A DNA stretch of 64,000 nt from Nocardioides sp. 503 (GTDB taxonomy: Bacteria > Actinomycetota > Actinomycetes > Propionibacteriales > Nocardioidaceae): NCBI RefSeq assembly GCF_004522095.1, contig NZ_SPUI01000009.1, forward strand, positions 1 to 64,000, read 5' to 3'. Numbering within the stretch: position 1 is the first letter of the stretch; each line of letters begins with the position of its first letter. Positions 52,588 to 59,872 of the stretch are shown one piece after another. Position numbers and translations under genes: made by a program. Under the pieces are notes generated by a model that was given only the letters and a program-made list of their open reading frames with translations, made no database searches and had not been told where the DNA came from.

Positions 52588-52962
52588 TCAGAGGTAGCGG
52601 GACGCCGTCTCGGCGGCGCGGGCGCCGTAGCCGCCGCCGAAGAGGCAGGCGTGGACGAGCAGGGGGAAGACCTGGTGCAGGCCGAGCCGGTCCTCCCAGT
52701 CGTCGGCCAGCGGCGCGGCCTCGTCGTAGGCGTCGAGCACCCGGGGCAGGTGGGGCGGGCCGAACATCGCCAGCATCGCGAGGTCGACCTCGCGGTGACC
52801 GCCGTACGCCGCCGGGTCGATCACCCACACCTGCCCGTCCTGGCCCCACAGGACGTTGCCGTTCCACAGGTCGCCGTGCACGCGGGAGGGGGGCTCGTCG
52901 GGCAGCAGGTCGGTGAGCCGACCCACGAGCGACTCCACGGTGGCGGCCTCCTCGTCGGTCAC
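52588..52962 (-). pseudogene. 5'-truncated fructosamine kinase
   Basis: Only the C-terminal ~125 residues of a fructosamine/ketosamine-3-kinase remain. SRVHGDLWNGNVLWGQDGQVWVIDPAAYGGHREVDLAMLAMFG holds the catalytic HGDLWNGN loop and the metal-binding IDPAAYGGHREVDL, then VFPLLVHACLFGGGYGARA. The ATP-binding N-lobe (about 120-130 residues) is missing. Homologous sequence stops near DRGAVTDEEAA at about 52975. Only ~90 bases then remain to the FKBP terminator, and no N-lobe is seen in any frame. The coordinates use a possible GTG at 52962, but without the N-lobe it cannot be an active kinase. A 12-bp inverted repeat lies exactly at the break (52971-53018). Confidence 0.8.
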
Positions 52963-52970
52963 GGCCCCAC

Positions 52971-53018
52971 GGTCGTGTGCCGGAGCCTGCGCCACGGCGC
53001 ACGCTGCGGCACACGACC
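52971..53018. repeat. Nested inverted repeat at the fructosamine kinase breakpoint
   Basis: GGTCGTGTGCCG (52971-52982) and its exact complement CGGCACACGACC (53007-53018) enclose a second palindrome, TGCGC-CACG-GCGCA. The left arm is fructosamine kinase coding sequence on the minus strand, the right arm is not, so this looks like a fold-back duplication made when the gene was cut. Confidence 0.6.
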
Positions 53019-53041
53019 GGGCGCGACCCCGCCGATACAGG

Positions 53042-53074
53042 ACGACCCCGGCCACCACGGGTGGCCGGGGTCGT
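53042..53074 (-). terminator. 15-bp hairpin terminator of the FKBP gene
   Basis: ACGACCCCGGCCACC (53042-53056) and its exact complement (53060-53074) enclose loop ACG, 26 bases past the stop of the minus-strand FKBP gene. Strong and unambiguous. Confidence 0.88.
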
Positions 53075-53099
53075 TCCGCAGGAGAAGGTGAGCGGGGGG

Positions 53100-53468
53100 C
53101 TAGCGGACCTCGAGCAGGTCCACCACGAAGATCAGGGTCTCGCCCGGCTTGATGGCACCGCCGGCGCCGCGGTCGCCGTAGCCGAGGTGCGGCGGGATGA
53201 CGAGCTGGCGGCGGCCGCCGACCTTCATGCCCTGCACGCCGGTGTCCCATCCGGAGATGACCTGACCGACGCCGAGACGGAACTGCAGCGGCTCGCCGCG
53301 GTTGTAGGAGGCGTCGAACTCCTCACCGGTGGAGTGCGCGACCCCGACGTAGTGCACCGACACGGTGCTGCCGGCGGTGGCCTCGGCACCCTCGCCCGTG
53401 GTCACGTCCGTGACGACGAGGTCGGTCGGGGGCTCGGGGTCGAAGAAGTCGATCTCAGGCTTGTCCAT
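53100..53468 (-). CDS. FKBP-type peptidyl-prolyl cis-trans isomerase
   Basis: 122 residues from ATG 53468. No signal peptide, so cytosolic. One FKBP domain: VSVHYVGVAHSTGEEFDASYNRGEPLQFRLGVGQVISGWDTGVQGMKVGGRRQLVIPPHLGYGDRGAGGAIKPGETLIFVVDLLEVR. The FK506-site aromatic residues (Tyr of HYVG, Phe of EFDAS, Trp of SGWD, Tyr of LGYG, Phe of IFVV) are all present, so isomerase activity is expected. It catalyses prolyl isomerisation during folding. It is a single gene with its own terminator. Confidence 0.95.
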   Translation of the reverse strand: MDKPEIDFFDPEPPTDLVVTDVTTGEGAEATAGSTVSVHYVGVAHSTGEEFDASYNRGEPLQFRLGVGQVISGWDTGVQGMKVGGRRQLVIPPHLGYGDRGAGGAIKPGETLIFVVDLLEVR

Positions 53469-53513
53469 GCCGACCAGCCTAGCCCGCACGGGCCGCGCCG
53501 CCGACAGGCCGGC

Positions 53514-53945
53514 TCAGGTCTGGTGGACGTAGCTGTCGAGCTGGTCGCGCTCGAAGGTCAGCTGCCCGATCTTGTGCTTGACGACGTCGCCGATGCTGAT
53601 GATGCCGACCAGCGTCCCCTCCGAGCAGACGGGGATGTGGCGGAAGCGGCGCTCGGTCATCGTCTGCATGACGCCGTCGAGGTCGTCGTCGGGCGCGCAG
53701 GTCTCGACGTCGCCGGTCATGATCGAGCCCACGTCGTTGTTGATCACGGTGCCGTCGCTGTGCAGGTGGCGCACGACGTCGCGCTCGCTGACGATGCCGT
53801 CGAGGCTCGTGCCGTCGCCGCTGACGATCACCGCACCGATGTTGTGCTCGGCGAGCAGCGCCAGCAGCTCGCGGACACCCGCGTCCGGCTTGATGGTGAT
53901 GACCTCGGTGGAGGCCTTGGCCTGGAGGATCTCGCCGATATGCAT
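53514..53945 (-). CDS. Two-CBS-domain protein
   Basis: 143 residues from ATG 53945, consisting almost only of two CBS motifs. The first is VITIKPDAGVRELLALLAEHNIGAVIVSGDGTSLDGIVSERDVVRHL, the second CAPDDDLDGVMQTMTERRFRHIPVCSEGTLVGIISIGDVVKHKI. A pair folds as one Bateman module that binds AMP, ATP or other adenosyl ligands. No effector domain is attached, so it must act on a partner protein. Similar stand-alone proteins (Hrp1-type) in mycobacteria are redox- or dormancy-related. The adjacent HisN-type gene is upstream on the same strand. Confidence 0.9.
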   Translation of the reverse strand: MHIGEILQAKASTEVITIKPDAGVRELLALLAEHNIGAVIVSGDGTSLDGIVSERDVVRHLHSDGTVINNDVGSIMTGDVETCAPDDDLDGVMQTMTERRFRHIPVCSEGTLVGIISIGDVVKHKIGQLTFERDQLDSYVHQT

Positions 53946-53997
53946 GTGGCGGACGTTACTGCCGCCGCGACCTGCTGACCAGGGTGCCGGCCGGGGC

Positions 53998-54888
53998 TCA
54001 GTCGCGGGGCGGGCCGTCGGGGCGTCGGTGGGCGGAGATGTCCGAGACCGACGCCGATCCGGGCGTGCGCCACTCGGGGTCGTCGCTGTGGTCGGGCAGC
54101 GAGCCCAGGAACGACAGCGCCGCCTCGTGCAGGTGGCCGTTGGAGGCCAGCGCGTTGCCGCCCCAGGGCCCGTCGGTGCCGTCGAGGGAGGTGAACCGCC
54201 CGCCGGCCTCGCGCACGATGATGTCGAGGGCGGCCATGTCGTAGACCTCCAGCTCGGGCTCGGCGGCCAGGTCGATGGCGCCCTCGGCGATGAGCATGTA
54301 GGACCAGAAGTCGCCGTAGGCGCGCGTGCGCCAGCAGCGCCGCATCAGGGAGAGGAAGTCGTCGAGGCGCTCGCGCTCGTCCCAGCCGTGGAGCGAGGCG
54401 TAGGACAGCGAGGCGTCCTCCAGGCGGCGTACGTCGGAGACCTGGCACTGCGTGGCCTTGAGCAGCGAGCGCCCGGTCCAGGCGCCGTTGCCGACCGAGG
54501 CCCACCAGCGGCGCTGGAGCATCGGCGCGGAGACCACCCCGAGCACGACCTCCTCCTCGACGACGAGCGAGATGAGCGTGGCCCAGACGGGGACGCCGCG
54601 GACGAAGTTCTTGGTGCCGTCGATGGGGTCGACGATCCAGCGGCGCTGGCTGTGCCCGGTGGACCCGGTCTCCTCACCGGTGATCGCGTCGCGGGAGCGG
54701 ACCCGCGACAGGGTGCGCCGGATCCCGTCCTCGACGGCCTGGTCCGCGTCGGTCACGGGGGTCAGGTCGGGCTTGCTCATCACGTGCAGGTCGAGCGACT
54801 TGAAACGCGAGGTCGTGAGCGAGTCGGCGTCGTCGGCGAGCACGTGAGCGAGACGGAGGTCGTCGGTGAAATCGGTCGCCACACGCAC
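53998..54888 (-). CDS. hisN: Inositol monophosphatase-family histidinol-phosphatase (HisN type)
   Basis: 296 residues from GTG 54888 (GTG 54882 also possible). Mg2+ sites of the IMPase fold are complete: DLTPVTDADQAVE, then GEETG, WIVDPIDGTKNFVRGVPVWATLISLV (DPxDGTxxF) and, near 210-220, LAAEPELEVYDMAALDIIVREAGG. This sequence type is the HisN histidinol-phosphate phosphatase of Actinobacteria, which makes histidinol for histidine synthesis. No other his gene lies near, as is normal for hisN. General inositol-phosphatase activity is the alternative. It is divergent from the DUF2231 gene with a small palindrome between. Confidence 0.8.
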   Translation of the reverse strand: MRVATDFTDDLRLAHVLADDADSLTTSRFKSLDLHVMSKPDLTPVTDADQAVEDGIRRTLSRVRSRDAITGEETGSTGHSQRRWIVDPIDGTKNFVRGVPVWATLISLVVEEEVVLGVVSAPMLQRRWWASVGNGAWTGRSLLKATQCQVSDVRRLEDASLSYASLHGWDERERLDDFLSLMRRCWRTRAYGDFWSYMLIAEGAIDLAAEPELEVYDMAALDIIVREAGGRFTSLDGTDGPWGGNALASNGHLHEAALSFLGSLPDHSDDPEWRTPGSASVSDISAHRRPDGPPRD

Positions 54889-54893
54889 AGGCT

Positions 54894-54907
54894 ACTTTCA
54901 GCAAAGT
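54894..54907. promoter_or_regulatory. Small palindrome between divergent hisN and DUF2231 genes
   Basis: ACTTT-CAGC-AAAGT lies in the 35-base divergent gap, which is AT-rich for this genome. The arms are only 5 bp, so this is a weak operator candidate or a chance match. Confidence 0.3.
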
Positions 54908-54923
54908 GGTTTAGCGTTCATCT

Positions 54924-55373
54924 ATGGAGTTCAACGGACTGCCTCTGCACGCGCTCGTCGTCCACGCGGCCGTCATCTTCGGGCCCCTGTCGGCGCTGGC
55001 AGGCGTGCTCTACGCCCTCGTGCCGCGTTGGCGCGACCGGCTGAGGTGGCCGTTGGTGGCCACGGTGGCGATCGCCTTCGTCGCGATCTGGGTGGCCTAC
55101 TTCTCGGGGGAGGACCTCGAGGAGGCCAACACGTACGGCGGTCCGCTCGCGGCGCTCGTGGAGACCCACGAGGAGCGCGCCGGCGTCCTGCGCATCTCCG
55201 TGACGGCGTTCGCCCTGCTGTCGTTCCTGGCCGCCTGGTGGCACACCCGCACCGGCCCGGTCCGCCTGGTGATGAGCGGCCTGGTCGCCGTCTCCGGCGT
55301 GGTCACCCTCGTCTACGTCTACCTCACCGGCGACGCCGGCGCGCAGATCGCCTGGTACGGCATCGAGGGCTGA
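54924..55373 (+). CDS. DUF2231 integral membrane protein
   Basis: 149 residues from ATG 54924. Four membrane helices: PLHALVVHAAVIFGPLSALAGVLYALVP, WPLVATVAIAFVAIWVAYFSGEDLEE, ISVTAFALLSFLAAWWH and VMSGLVAVSGVVTLVYVYLTGDAGAQ. The HALVVHAAVIF and HxExAG-type loop (THEERAGVLRI) are DUF2231 features, and the conserved His residues may bind a metal or heme. Function unknown. It converges on rsgA across a large inverted repeat at 55381-55470. Confidence 0.9.
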   Translation: MEFNGLPLHALVVHAAVIFGPLSALAGVLYALVPRWRDRLRWPLVATVAIAFVAIWVAYFSGEDLEEANTYGGPLAALVETHEERAGVLRISVTAFALLSFLAAWWHTRTGPVRLVMSGLVAVSGVVTLVYVYLTGDAGAQIAWYGIEG

Positions 55374-55380
55374 CCGGCGG

Positions 55381-55470
55381 CGTTTCCCCAAGGTATGTCG
55401 CTCGCGTGTCACTTCCCTCGGTGTGCCTCGCACAGGAAGTGCGGCTTCGGCTGCATACCTTGGTGAAACG
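55381..55470. repeat. 90-bp nested inverted repeat between DUF2231 and rsgA
   Basis: CGTTTCCCCAAGGTATG (55381-55397) matches the complement of 55454-55470 at 16 of 17 positions. CACTTCC (55410-55416) pairs exactly with GGAAGTG (55435-55441), and TGC-CTC-GCA forms the centre. The right arm abuts the rsgA stop codon. It may be a bidirectional terminator, but the long imperfect ends with a structured middle resemble a small miniature element. Confidence 0.65.
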
Positions 55471-56460
55471 TCAGTAGTCCGGCACGCTCCGCGCCGCGAG
55501 CAGGCGCCGGAACGACTCGACCCGCTCGGGGTCGGCCAGGCCCTCGGTGACGGCCACGTCGAGGCCGCACTCCGGCTCGTCCTCGCCGTGCGTGCAGCCG
55601 CGGGGGCAGTCCTCGGTCATCTCGTCGAGGTCGGGGAACGCCTCGATGAGGTTCTCGGGCCGCACGTGGGCCAGCCCGAACGACCGGATCCCGGGGGTGT
55701 CGATGATCCAGCCCTCGTCGTCGGGCAGCGGCAGCATGTAGGCCGAGGTGGAGGTGTGGCGCCCCCGTCCCGTGACGGCGTTGACGATCCCCACGTCGCG
55801 GTGCGCCTCGGGGACCAGCGCGTTGACCAGGGTCGACTTGCCCACGCCGCTGGAGCCGACGAGCACGCTGGTGCGGTCCCGCAGCCTCTCCCGTACGGCG
55901 GTCAGGTCGCCGCCGCGGCTGGTCACCACCCAGGGCACGCCCAGGGAGCGGTAGGTGCGCAGGAGCGTCTCGGGGTCGGCGAGGTCGGCCTTGGTGAGGC
56001 ACAGCAGCGGCTGCATCCCCGCGTCGTACGCCGCCACGAGGGCCCGGTCGATCAGCCGGGGCTGCGGCTCGGGGTCGGCGAGCGCGGTGACGACCACCAG
56101 CTGCTCGGCGTTGGCGACGATGATCCGCTCCACGGGGTCGTCGTCGTCGGCAGTGCGACGCAGCGTGGTGAGCCGCTCGGTGACCTCGACGATGCGTGAG
56201 AGCGCCCCGTCGTCGCCGGACACGTCGCCGACGACGCGCACCCGGTCGCCGACCACGACGCTCTTGCGCCCCAGGGCCCGGGCCTGCATCGCCATGACCT
56301 TCCGACCGTCGACCAGCAGCGTGTAGCGCCCGCGGTCGACGGTGACGACGACCCCCTCGACGGCGTCGTCGTAGGTGGGGCGGTCCTTCGTGCGCGGCCG
56401 GGTGCGGCGGCGCGGCCGCTCGTAGTGCTCCTGGTCCTCGACGGAGTAGCGGTTGGTCAC
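55471..56460 (-). CDS. rsgA: Ribosome biogenesis GTPase RsgA
   Basis: 329 residues from a GTG that overlaps the aroA stop. The N-terminal OB fold carries VDGRKVMAMQARALGRKSVVVGDRVRVVGD. A circularly permuted GTPase follows: NAEQLVVVTALADPEPQPRLIDRALVAA, LTKADL, then P-loop VGSSGVGKSTLVNAL near 200-214 and DTPGIRSFGL. The C-terminal zinc finger reads DCPRGCTHGEDEPECGL. RsgA matures the 30S subunit and is GTPase-stimulated by it. The aroA-rsgA pairing is common in Actinobacteria and they are translationally coupled here. Confidence 0.94.
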   Translation of the reverse strand: MTNRYSVEDQEHYERPRRRTRPRTKDRPTYDDAVEGVVVTVDRGRYTLLVDGRKVMAMQARALGRKSVVVGDRVRVVGDVSGDDGALSRIVEVTERLTTLRRTADDDDPVERIIVANAEQLVVVTALADPEPQPRLIDRALVAAYDAGMQPLLCLTKADLADPETLLRTYRSLGVPWVVTSRGGDLTAVRERLRDRTSVLVGSSGVGKSTLVNALVPEAHRDVGIVNAVTGRGRHTSTSAYMLPLPDDEGWIIDTPGIRSFGLAHVRPENLIEAFPDLDEMTEDCPRGCTHGEDEPECGLDVAVTEGLADPERVESFRRLLAARSVPDY

Positions 56461-57722
56461 AGCAGGGAGGCCCAGAACCGTGCGAAGTCGGGGAAGGTCT
56501 TGGCCGTCGTGTCGACGTCCTCCACGAGCACGCCGTCGACGGCCGCCGCCACGATCACGCCGGCGTGCGCCATGCGGTGGTCGGCGTAGGTGTGGAAGAC
56601 GCCGCCGTGGAGCGGGGCGGGACGGATCGAGAGTCCGTCGGCGTGCTCGGTGACGTCGGCGCCGAGCGCGCCCAGCTCGGTGGCGAGGGCGGCGAGCCGG
56701 TCGGTCTCGTGGCCCCGGATGTGGGCGATGCCGCGCAGGTGGGAGGGCGTCTCGGCGAGCGCGCAGAGCGCGGCGACCGCCGGCGCCAGCTCGCCGACGT
56801 CGTGCAGGTCGTGGTCGATGCCCTGGAGACGCTCGGGTCCGCGCACGCGCAGCCCCTCCTCGACGAAGCCGACCTCGCAGCCCATCAGGGTCAGGATCTC
56901 GCGCAGGGCGTCGCCGGCCTGGGTGGTCGCGCGGGGCCAGTCGCGCACGGTCACGGACCCGCCGGACAGGGCGGCGAGCGCCAGGAACGGCGCGGCGTTG
57001 GACAGGTCGGGCTCGATGAGGTGGTCGAGCGCCTGCACGGGGCCCGGGGCCACCGACCAGCGGTTGGCGTCGGCGTCGTCGACGGCCACGTCGTGCTCGC
57101 GCAGCATCGCCACGGTCATGTCGATGTGGGGGAGCGAGGGCACCGGCTTGCCGTCGTGGCGCACGTCGACGCCGTGCTCGTAGCGGGCGCCGGCGAGGAG
57201 CAGGGCGGAGACGAACTGCGAGGACCCCGACGCGTCGACCACGACGGTGCCCCCGCGGACGTGGCCGGTGCCGTGCACGCGGAAGGGCAGCGAGCCGCGG
57301 CCCTCGTCCTCGACGCGGATGCCGAGGGACGCGAGCGCGCCCAGGACCTGGCCCACCGGGCGCTGACGCATGTGGGGGTCGCCGTCGAAGGCCACCGTCC
57401 CGGTCGACAGCCCGGCCACGGGCGGCACGAAGCGCATCACGGTGCCGGCCAGGCCGCAGTCGACCTCCGCGTCGCCGGCGAGCACGCCGGGCGTGACCCG
57501 CCAGTCCTCGCCGCTCGTGTCGACGCTCGCTCCCAGCGACGACAGCGCCGCCGCCATCAGCGAGGTGTCGCGCGAGCGCAGCGCACGCCGTACGACGGAC
57601 GGGCCGTCGGAGATCGCGGCGAGCACGAGCGCGCGGTTGGTCAGCGACTTGCTGCCGGGCAGCGACACCACCACGTCGACAGGGTCATGGGCGCGAGGGG
57701 CGGGCCACGGGTCGACGGTCAC
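56457..57722 (-). CDS. aroA: 3-phosphoshikimate 1-carboxyvinyltransferase (EPSP synthase)
   Basis: 421 residues from GTG/ATG 57722. Landmarks in order: VSLPGSKSLTNRALVLAAI, RDTSLMAAALSSLGA, CGLAGTVMRFVPPVAGLS, FDGDPHMRQRPVG, VVDASGSSQFVSALLLAG, SNAAPFLALAA, and KTFPDFARFWASL at the end. The usual NAGTAxR loop is here LAGTVMR, and Ala of LAG lies at the glyphosate-contact Gly position. The variant is typical of this actinobacterial subtype. The enzyme joins shikimate-3-phosphate and PEP in the shikimate pathway. Coupled to rsgA. Confidence 0.93.
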   Translation of the reverse strand: MTVDPWPAPRAHDPVDVVVSLPGSKSLTNRALVLAAISDGPSVVRRALRSRDTSLMAAALSSLGASVDTSGEDWRVTPGVLAGDAEVDCGLAGTVMRFVPPVAGLSTGTVAFDGDPHMRQRPVGQVLGALASLGIRVEDEGRGSLPFRVHGTGHVRGGTVVVDASGSSQFVSALLLAGARYEHGVDVRHDGKPVPSLPHIDMTVAMLREHDVAVDDADANRWSVAPGPVQALDHLIEPDLSNAAPFLALAALSGGSVTVRDWPRATTQAGDALREILTLMGCEVGFVEEGLRVRGPERLQGIDHDLHDVGELAPAVAALCALAETPSHLRGIAHIRGHETDRLAALATELGALGADVTEHADGLSIRPAPLHGGVFHTYADHRMAHAGVIVAAAVDGVLVEDVDTTAKTFPDFARFWASLL

Positions 57723-57752
57723 AGGCGGAACTCTAGGGCGTACGCCCGCGGC

Positions 57753-58280
57753 TCAGGTCAGCTGCGCCTTGGCCAGCTTGGCCTCGCGCCGGGCCGACTT
57801 GGCGAGGTGCTTGGCCTCCCGCTTCGCGTCGCCGGCCGCGCGACGCGCACGCCAGGCGACGCCGGGCTTGCCGTCGGTGTCGCCGGCGGCGATGAGCAGG
57901 CCGCCGAGCATCGAGACGTTCTTGAAGAAGTGCAGCTGCTGCTGGGTCTTGGTCTGGGCGTCGTCGGCCTCCCAGAAGCGGTGTCCGGCCGCCGTGGTCG
58001 GCAGCAGCGAGGCCGCGAGCACGAAGGCGGACAGCCGCGGGACGCGACCCGTGGCGAGGGCGGCGCCGGCGAGGAGCTGGGCGGCGGCGTTGATGCGGAC
58101 CAGCGTGGTCGGGTCCTCCGGGATCGGCAGACCCGTGGCCTTCTTGACCTGGGGCACCAGCCTGTCGGTGACCGGCTGGGCCTTGGCCGCGAGGGCGGGC
58201 GCGTTGCGCAGGGCGTTGACACCTCCGACGACGAACATGGAGGCGAGCATGGGACGGGCGAGGAGTCGGCTGACGGTCAT
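57753..58280 (-). CDS. DoxX family membrane protein
   Basis: 175 residues from ATG 58280. RLLARPMLASMFVVGGVNALRNAP is the DoxX opening, followed by LVRINAAAQLLAGAALATGRVPRLSAFVLAASLLPTTAAGHRFW and FFKNVSMLGGLLIAAGDT: four membrane helices with the HRFW and KNVSMLGG landmarks. The tail is strongly basic (KREAKHLAKSARREAKLAK). DoxX proteins associate with oxidoreductases and with thiol and oxidative stress systems. It is followed by aroA after 30 bases and is divergent from the SRAP gene. Confidence 0.88.
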   Translation of the reverse strand: MTVSRLLARPMLASMFVVGGVNALRNAPALAAKAQPVTDRLVPQVKKATGLPIPEDPTTLVRINAAAQLLAGAALATGRVPRLSAFVLAASLLPTTAAGHRFWEADDAQTKTQQQLHFFKNVSMLGGLLIAAGDTDGKPGVAWRARRAAGDAKREAKHLAKSARREAKLAKAQLT

Positions 58281-58403
58281 GCCCTTATTCCTACCCGACC
58301 CGGGTGGCGCCACACCCACCTCAGGGGGTGAGACGTTCGCGGAACCGACGTACGCCACCGCCGACGGCCGCTCCCGAGCGGCTCCGAGGGCTAGATTGCT
58401 GCC

Positions 58404-59156
58404 ATGTGCGGCCGCTATGCCTCCAGTCGCAAGCCCGAGGACCTCATCGAGGAGTTCGAGGTCGTCGAGAGCCGGATCGACAAGGTCCTGGCGCCCGACT
58501 ACAACGTCGCCCCCACCAAGGAGGTGTACGCCGTCGTCGAGAGGCCGCCCTCGAAGGAGAGGGAGGAGCGGCCCGAGCGCCAGCTGCGGGTGCTCAAGTG
58601 GGGCCTGGTGCCGTCGTGGGCCAAGGACCCCGCCATCGGCAACCGGATGATCAACGCCCGCATGGAGACGGTGGCCGAGAAGCCGGCCTACAAGCGGGCC
58701 TTCGCCAAGCGCCGCTGCCTGCTGCCGGCCGACGGCTACTTCGAGTGGTACCCCACCTCCCAGCTGACCGCCAAGGGCAAGCCGCGCAAGCAGCCGTTCT
58801 TCATCCGTCCCCAGGACGGCGGCACGCTCGCGATGGCGGGGCTCTACGAGATCTGGCGCGACCCGACCCGCGACGACGACGACCCCGAGCGCTTCCGCTG
58901 GACCTGCACCGTCATCACCACCCAGGCCGAGGACTCGCTCGGCCACATCCACGACCGGATGCCGATGATGGTCGAGCCCGACCGCTGGGCGGCCTGGCTC
59001 GACCCCACGGCGGCGCAGGAGTCGCTGCTCGACCTGCTGGAGCCGGCCGCTCCCGGCCGGCTCGAGGCGTTCCCGGTGTCGACGCTGGTCTCCCACGTGC
59101 GCAACAACGGTCCCGAGCTCCTCGAGCCCCTGCCGCTCGACGAGGTCCTGGAGTGA
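58404..59156 (+). CDS. SRAP/YedK (HMCES-like) abasic-site processing protein
   Basis: 250 residues from ATG 58404. The invariant catalytic Cys2 is at the start of MCGRYASS. Then DYNVAPT, WGLVPSWAKD, NARMETVAEKPAYKRAFAKRRCLLPADGYFEWY, and HIHDRMPMMVEP with the conserved His. SRAP proteins form a covalent thiazolidine link to abasic sites in single-stranded DNA, protecting them during replication. From memory the homologue Rv3226c also sits by aroA and sigH in mycobacteria. Its stop overlaps the start of the hydrolase gene (GTGA). Confidence 0.95.
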   Translation: MCGRYASSRKPEDLIEEFEVVESRIDKVLAPDYNVAPTKEVYAVVERPPSKEREERPERQLRVLKWGLVPSWAKDPAIGNRMINARMETVAEKPAYKRAFAKRRCLLPADGYFEWYPTSQLTAKGKPRKQPFFIRPQDGGTLAMAGLYEIWRDPTRDDDDPERFRWTCTVITTQAEDSLGHIHDRMPMMVEPDRWAAWLDPTAAQESLLDLLEPAAPGRLEAFPVSTLVSHVRNNGPELLEPLPLDEVLE

Positions 59157-59800
59157 GCACCGACCGGCTCGTCGACACCCCGCACGGCGAGGGGCGCCTG
59201 GTCACGAGCCGGGCCCGCTCCCCGCGGGCCACCCTGCTGCTCGGCCACGGCGCCGGCGGCGGCATCGAGTCCCGCGACCTCGAGGCGCTGGCCCGGCACC
59301 TGCCGCGCCACGGGATCACCGTCGTGCGCTTCGAGCAGCCCTGGCGTCGCGCGGGCCGCAAGATCGCCACGCCGCCGGCCACGCTGGACGCCGCCCTGCG
59401 CGCGGCCGCCGACGCGATGCGGGTCCGCACACCGCTGGTGCTGGGCGGGCGGTCCGCCGGCGCGCGGGCCGCGGCCCGGTCGGCCCAGGCGCTGGGCGCG
59501 GCGGGGTGCCTGGCGCTGTCCTTCCCACTCCACCCGCCGGGGAGGCCCGAGAAGTCCCGCCTCGACGAGCTGACCGCCGTACGGCTCCCGACGCTGGTGA
59601 TCCAGGGGGAGAACGACGCCATGGGGCGTCCCGACGAGTTTCCGGGCGCCACCGACCTGTGCGTCGTGCCCGGCGCCGACCACGGTCTCAAGGTCCCCGC
59701 GCGCGGCTCGGTCACCCAGGACGAGGCGATGGAGATCGTGGTCGAGGCGACCCTGGAGTGGGTCGTGCGCGAGATCACCGGGAATGACGCGCGGCGATGA
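59153..59800 (+). CDS. Alpha/beta hydrolase (dienelactone hydrolase-like)
   Basis: 215 residues from GTG 59153. TLLLGHGAGGGIESRDLEALARHLPRHGITVVRFEQPWRRAGR is the KANL3/Tex30-like opening. The nucleophile elbow is VLGGRSAGARAAARSA (Gly-Arg-Ser-Ala-Gly), followed by LVIQGENDAMGRPDEF with the acid and VPGADHGLKV with the His. All three triad residues are visible. The substrate is unknown. It is coupled to the SRAP gene. The SigR-type -35 box (59781-59785) lies inside its last codons. Confidence 0.88.
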   Translation: MSTDRLVDTPHGEGRLVTSRARSPRATLLLGHGAGGGIESRDLEALARHLPRHGITVVRFEQPWRRAGRKIATPPATLDAALRAAADAMRVRTPLVLGGRSAGARAAARSAQALGAAGCLALSFPLHPPGRPEKSRLDELTAVRLPTLVIQGENDAMGRPDEFPGATDLCVVPGADHGLKVPARGSVTQDEAMEIVVEATLEWVVREITGNDARR

Positions 59801-59806
59801 GCGGTT
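59781..59806 (+). promoter_or_regulatory. SigR-type autoregulatory promoter of sigR
   Basis: GGAAT at 59781-59785 and GTT at 59804-59806 with exactly 18 bases between is the full Streptomyces/Mycobacterium SigR/SigH consensus (GGAAT-N18/19-GTT). It lies within the last codons of the upstream hydrolase gene. Transcription should begin about 59812-59814, after the upstream in-frame ATG at 59807 but before the main start at 59873. Confidence 0.9.
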
Positions 59807-59872
59807 ATGCCTTGCGTGATGGCGCTACTCGAACGAACGGTCCCGGCGGACCCCCGGCTAGGCTGGGGGACG

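Noticed and set aside
53100..53468. FKBP as a secreted or trigger-factor-linked isomerase
   Set aside because: No signal peptide or additional domain is present, so it is a plain cytosolic FKBP.
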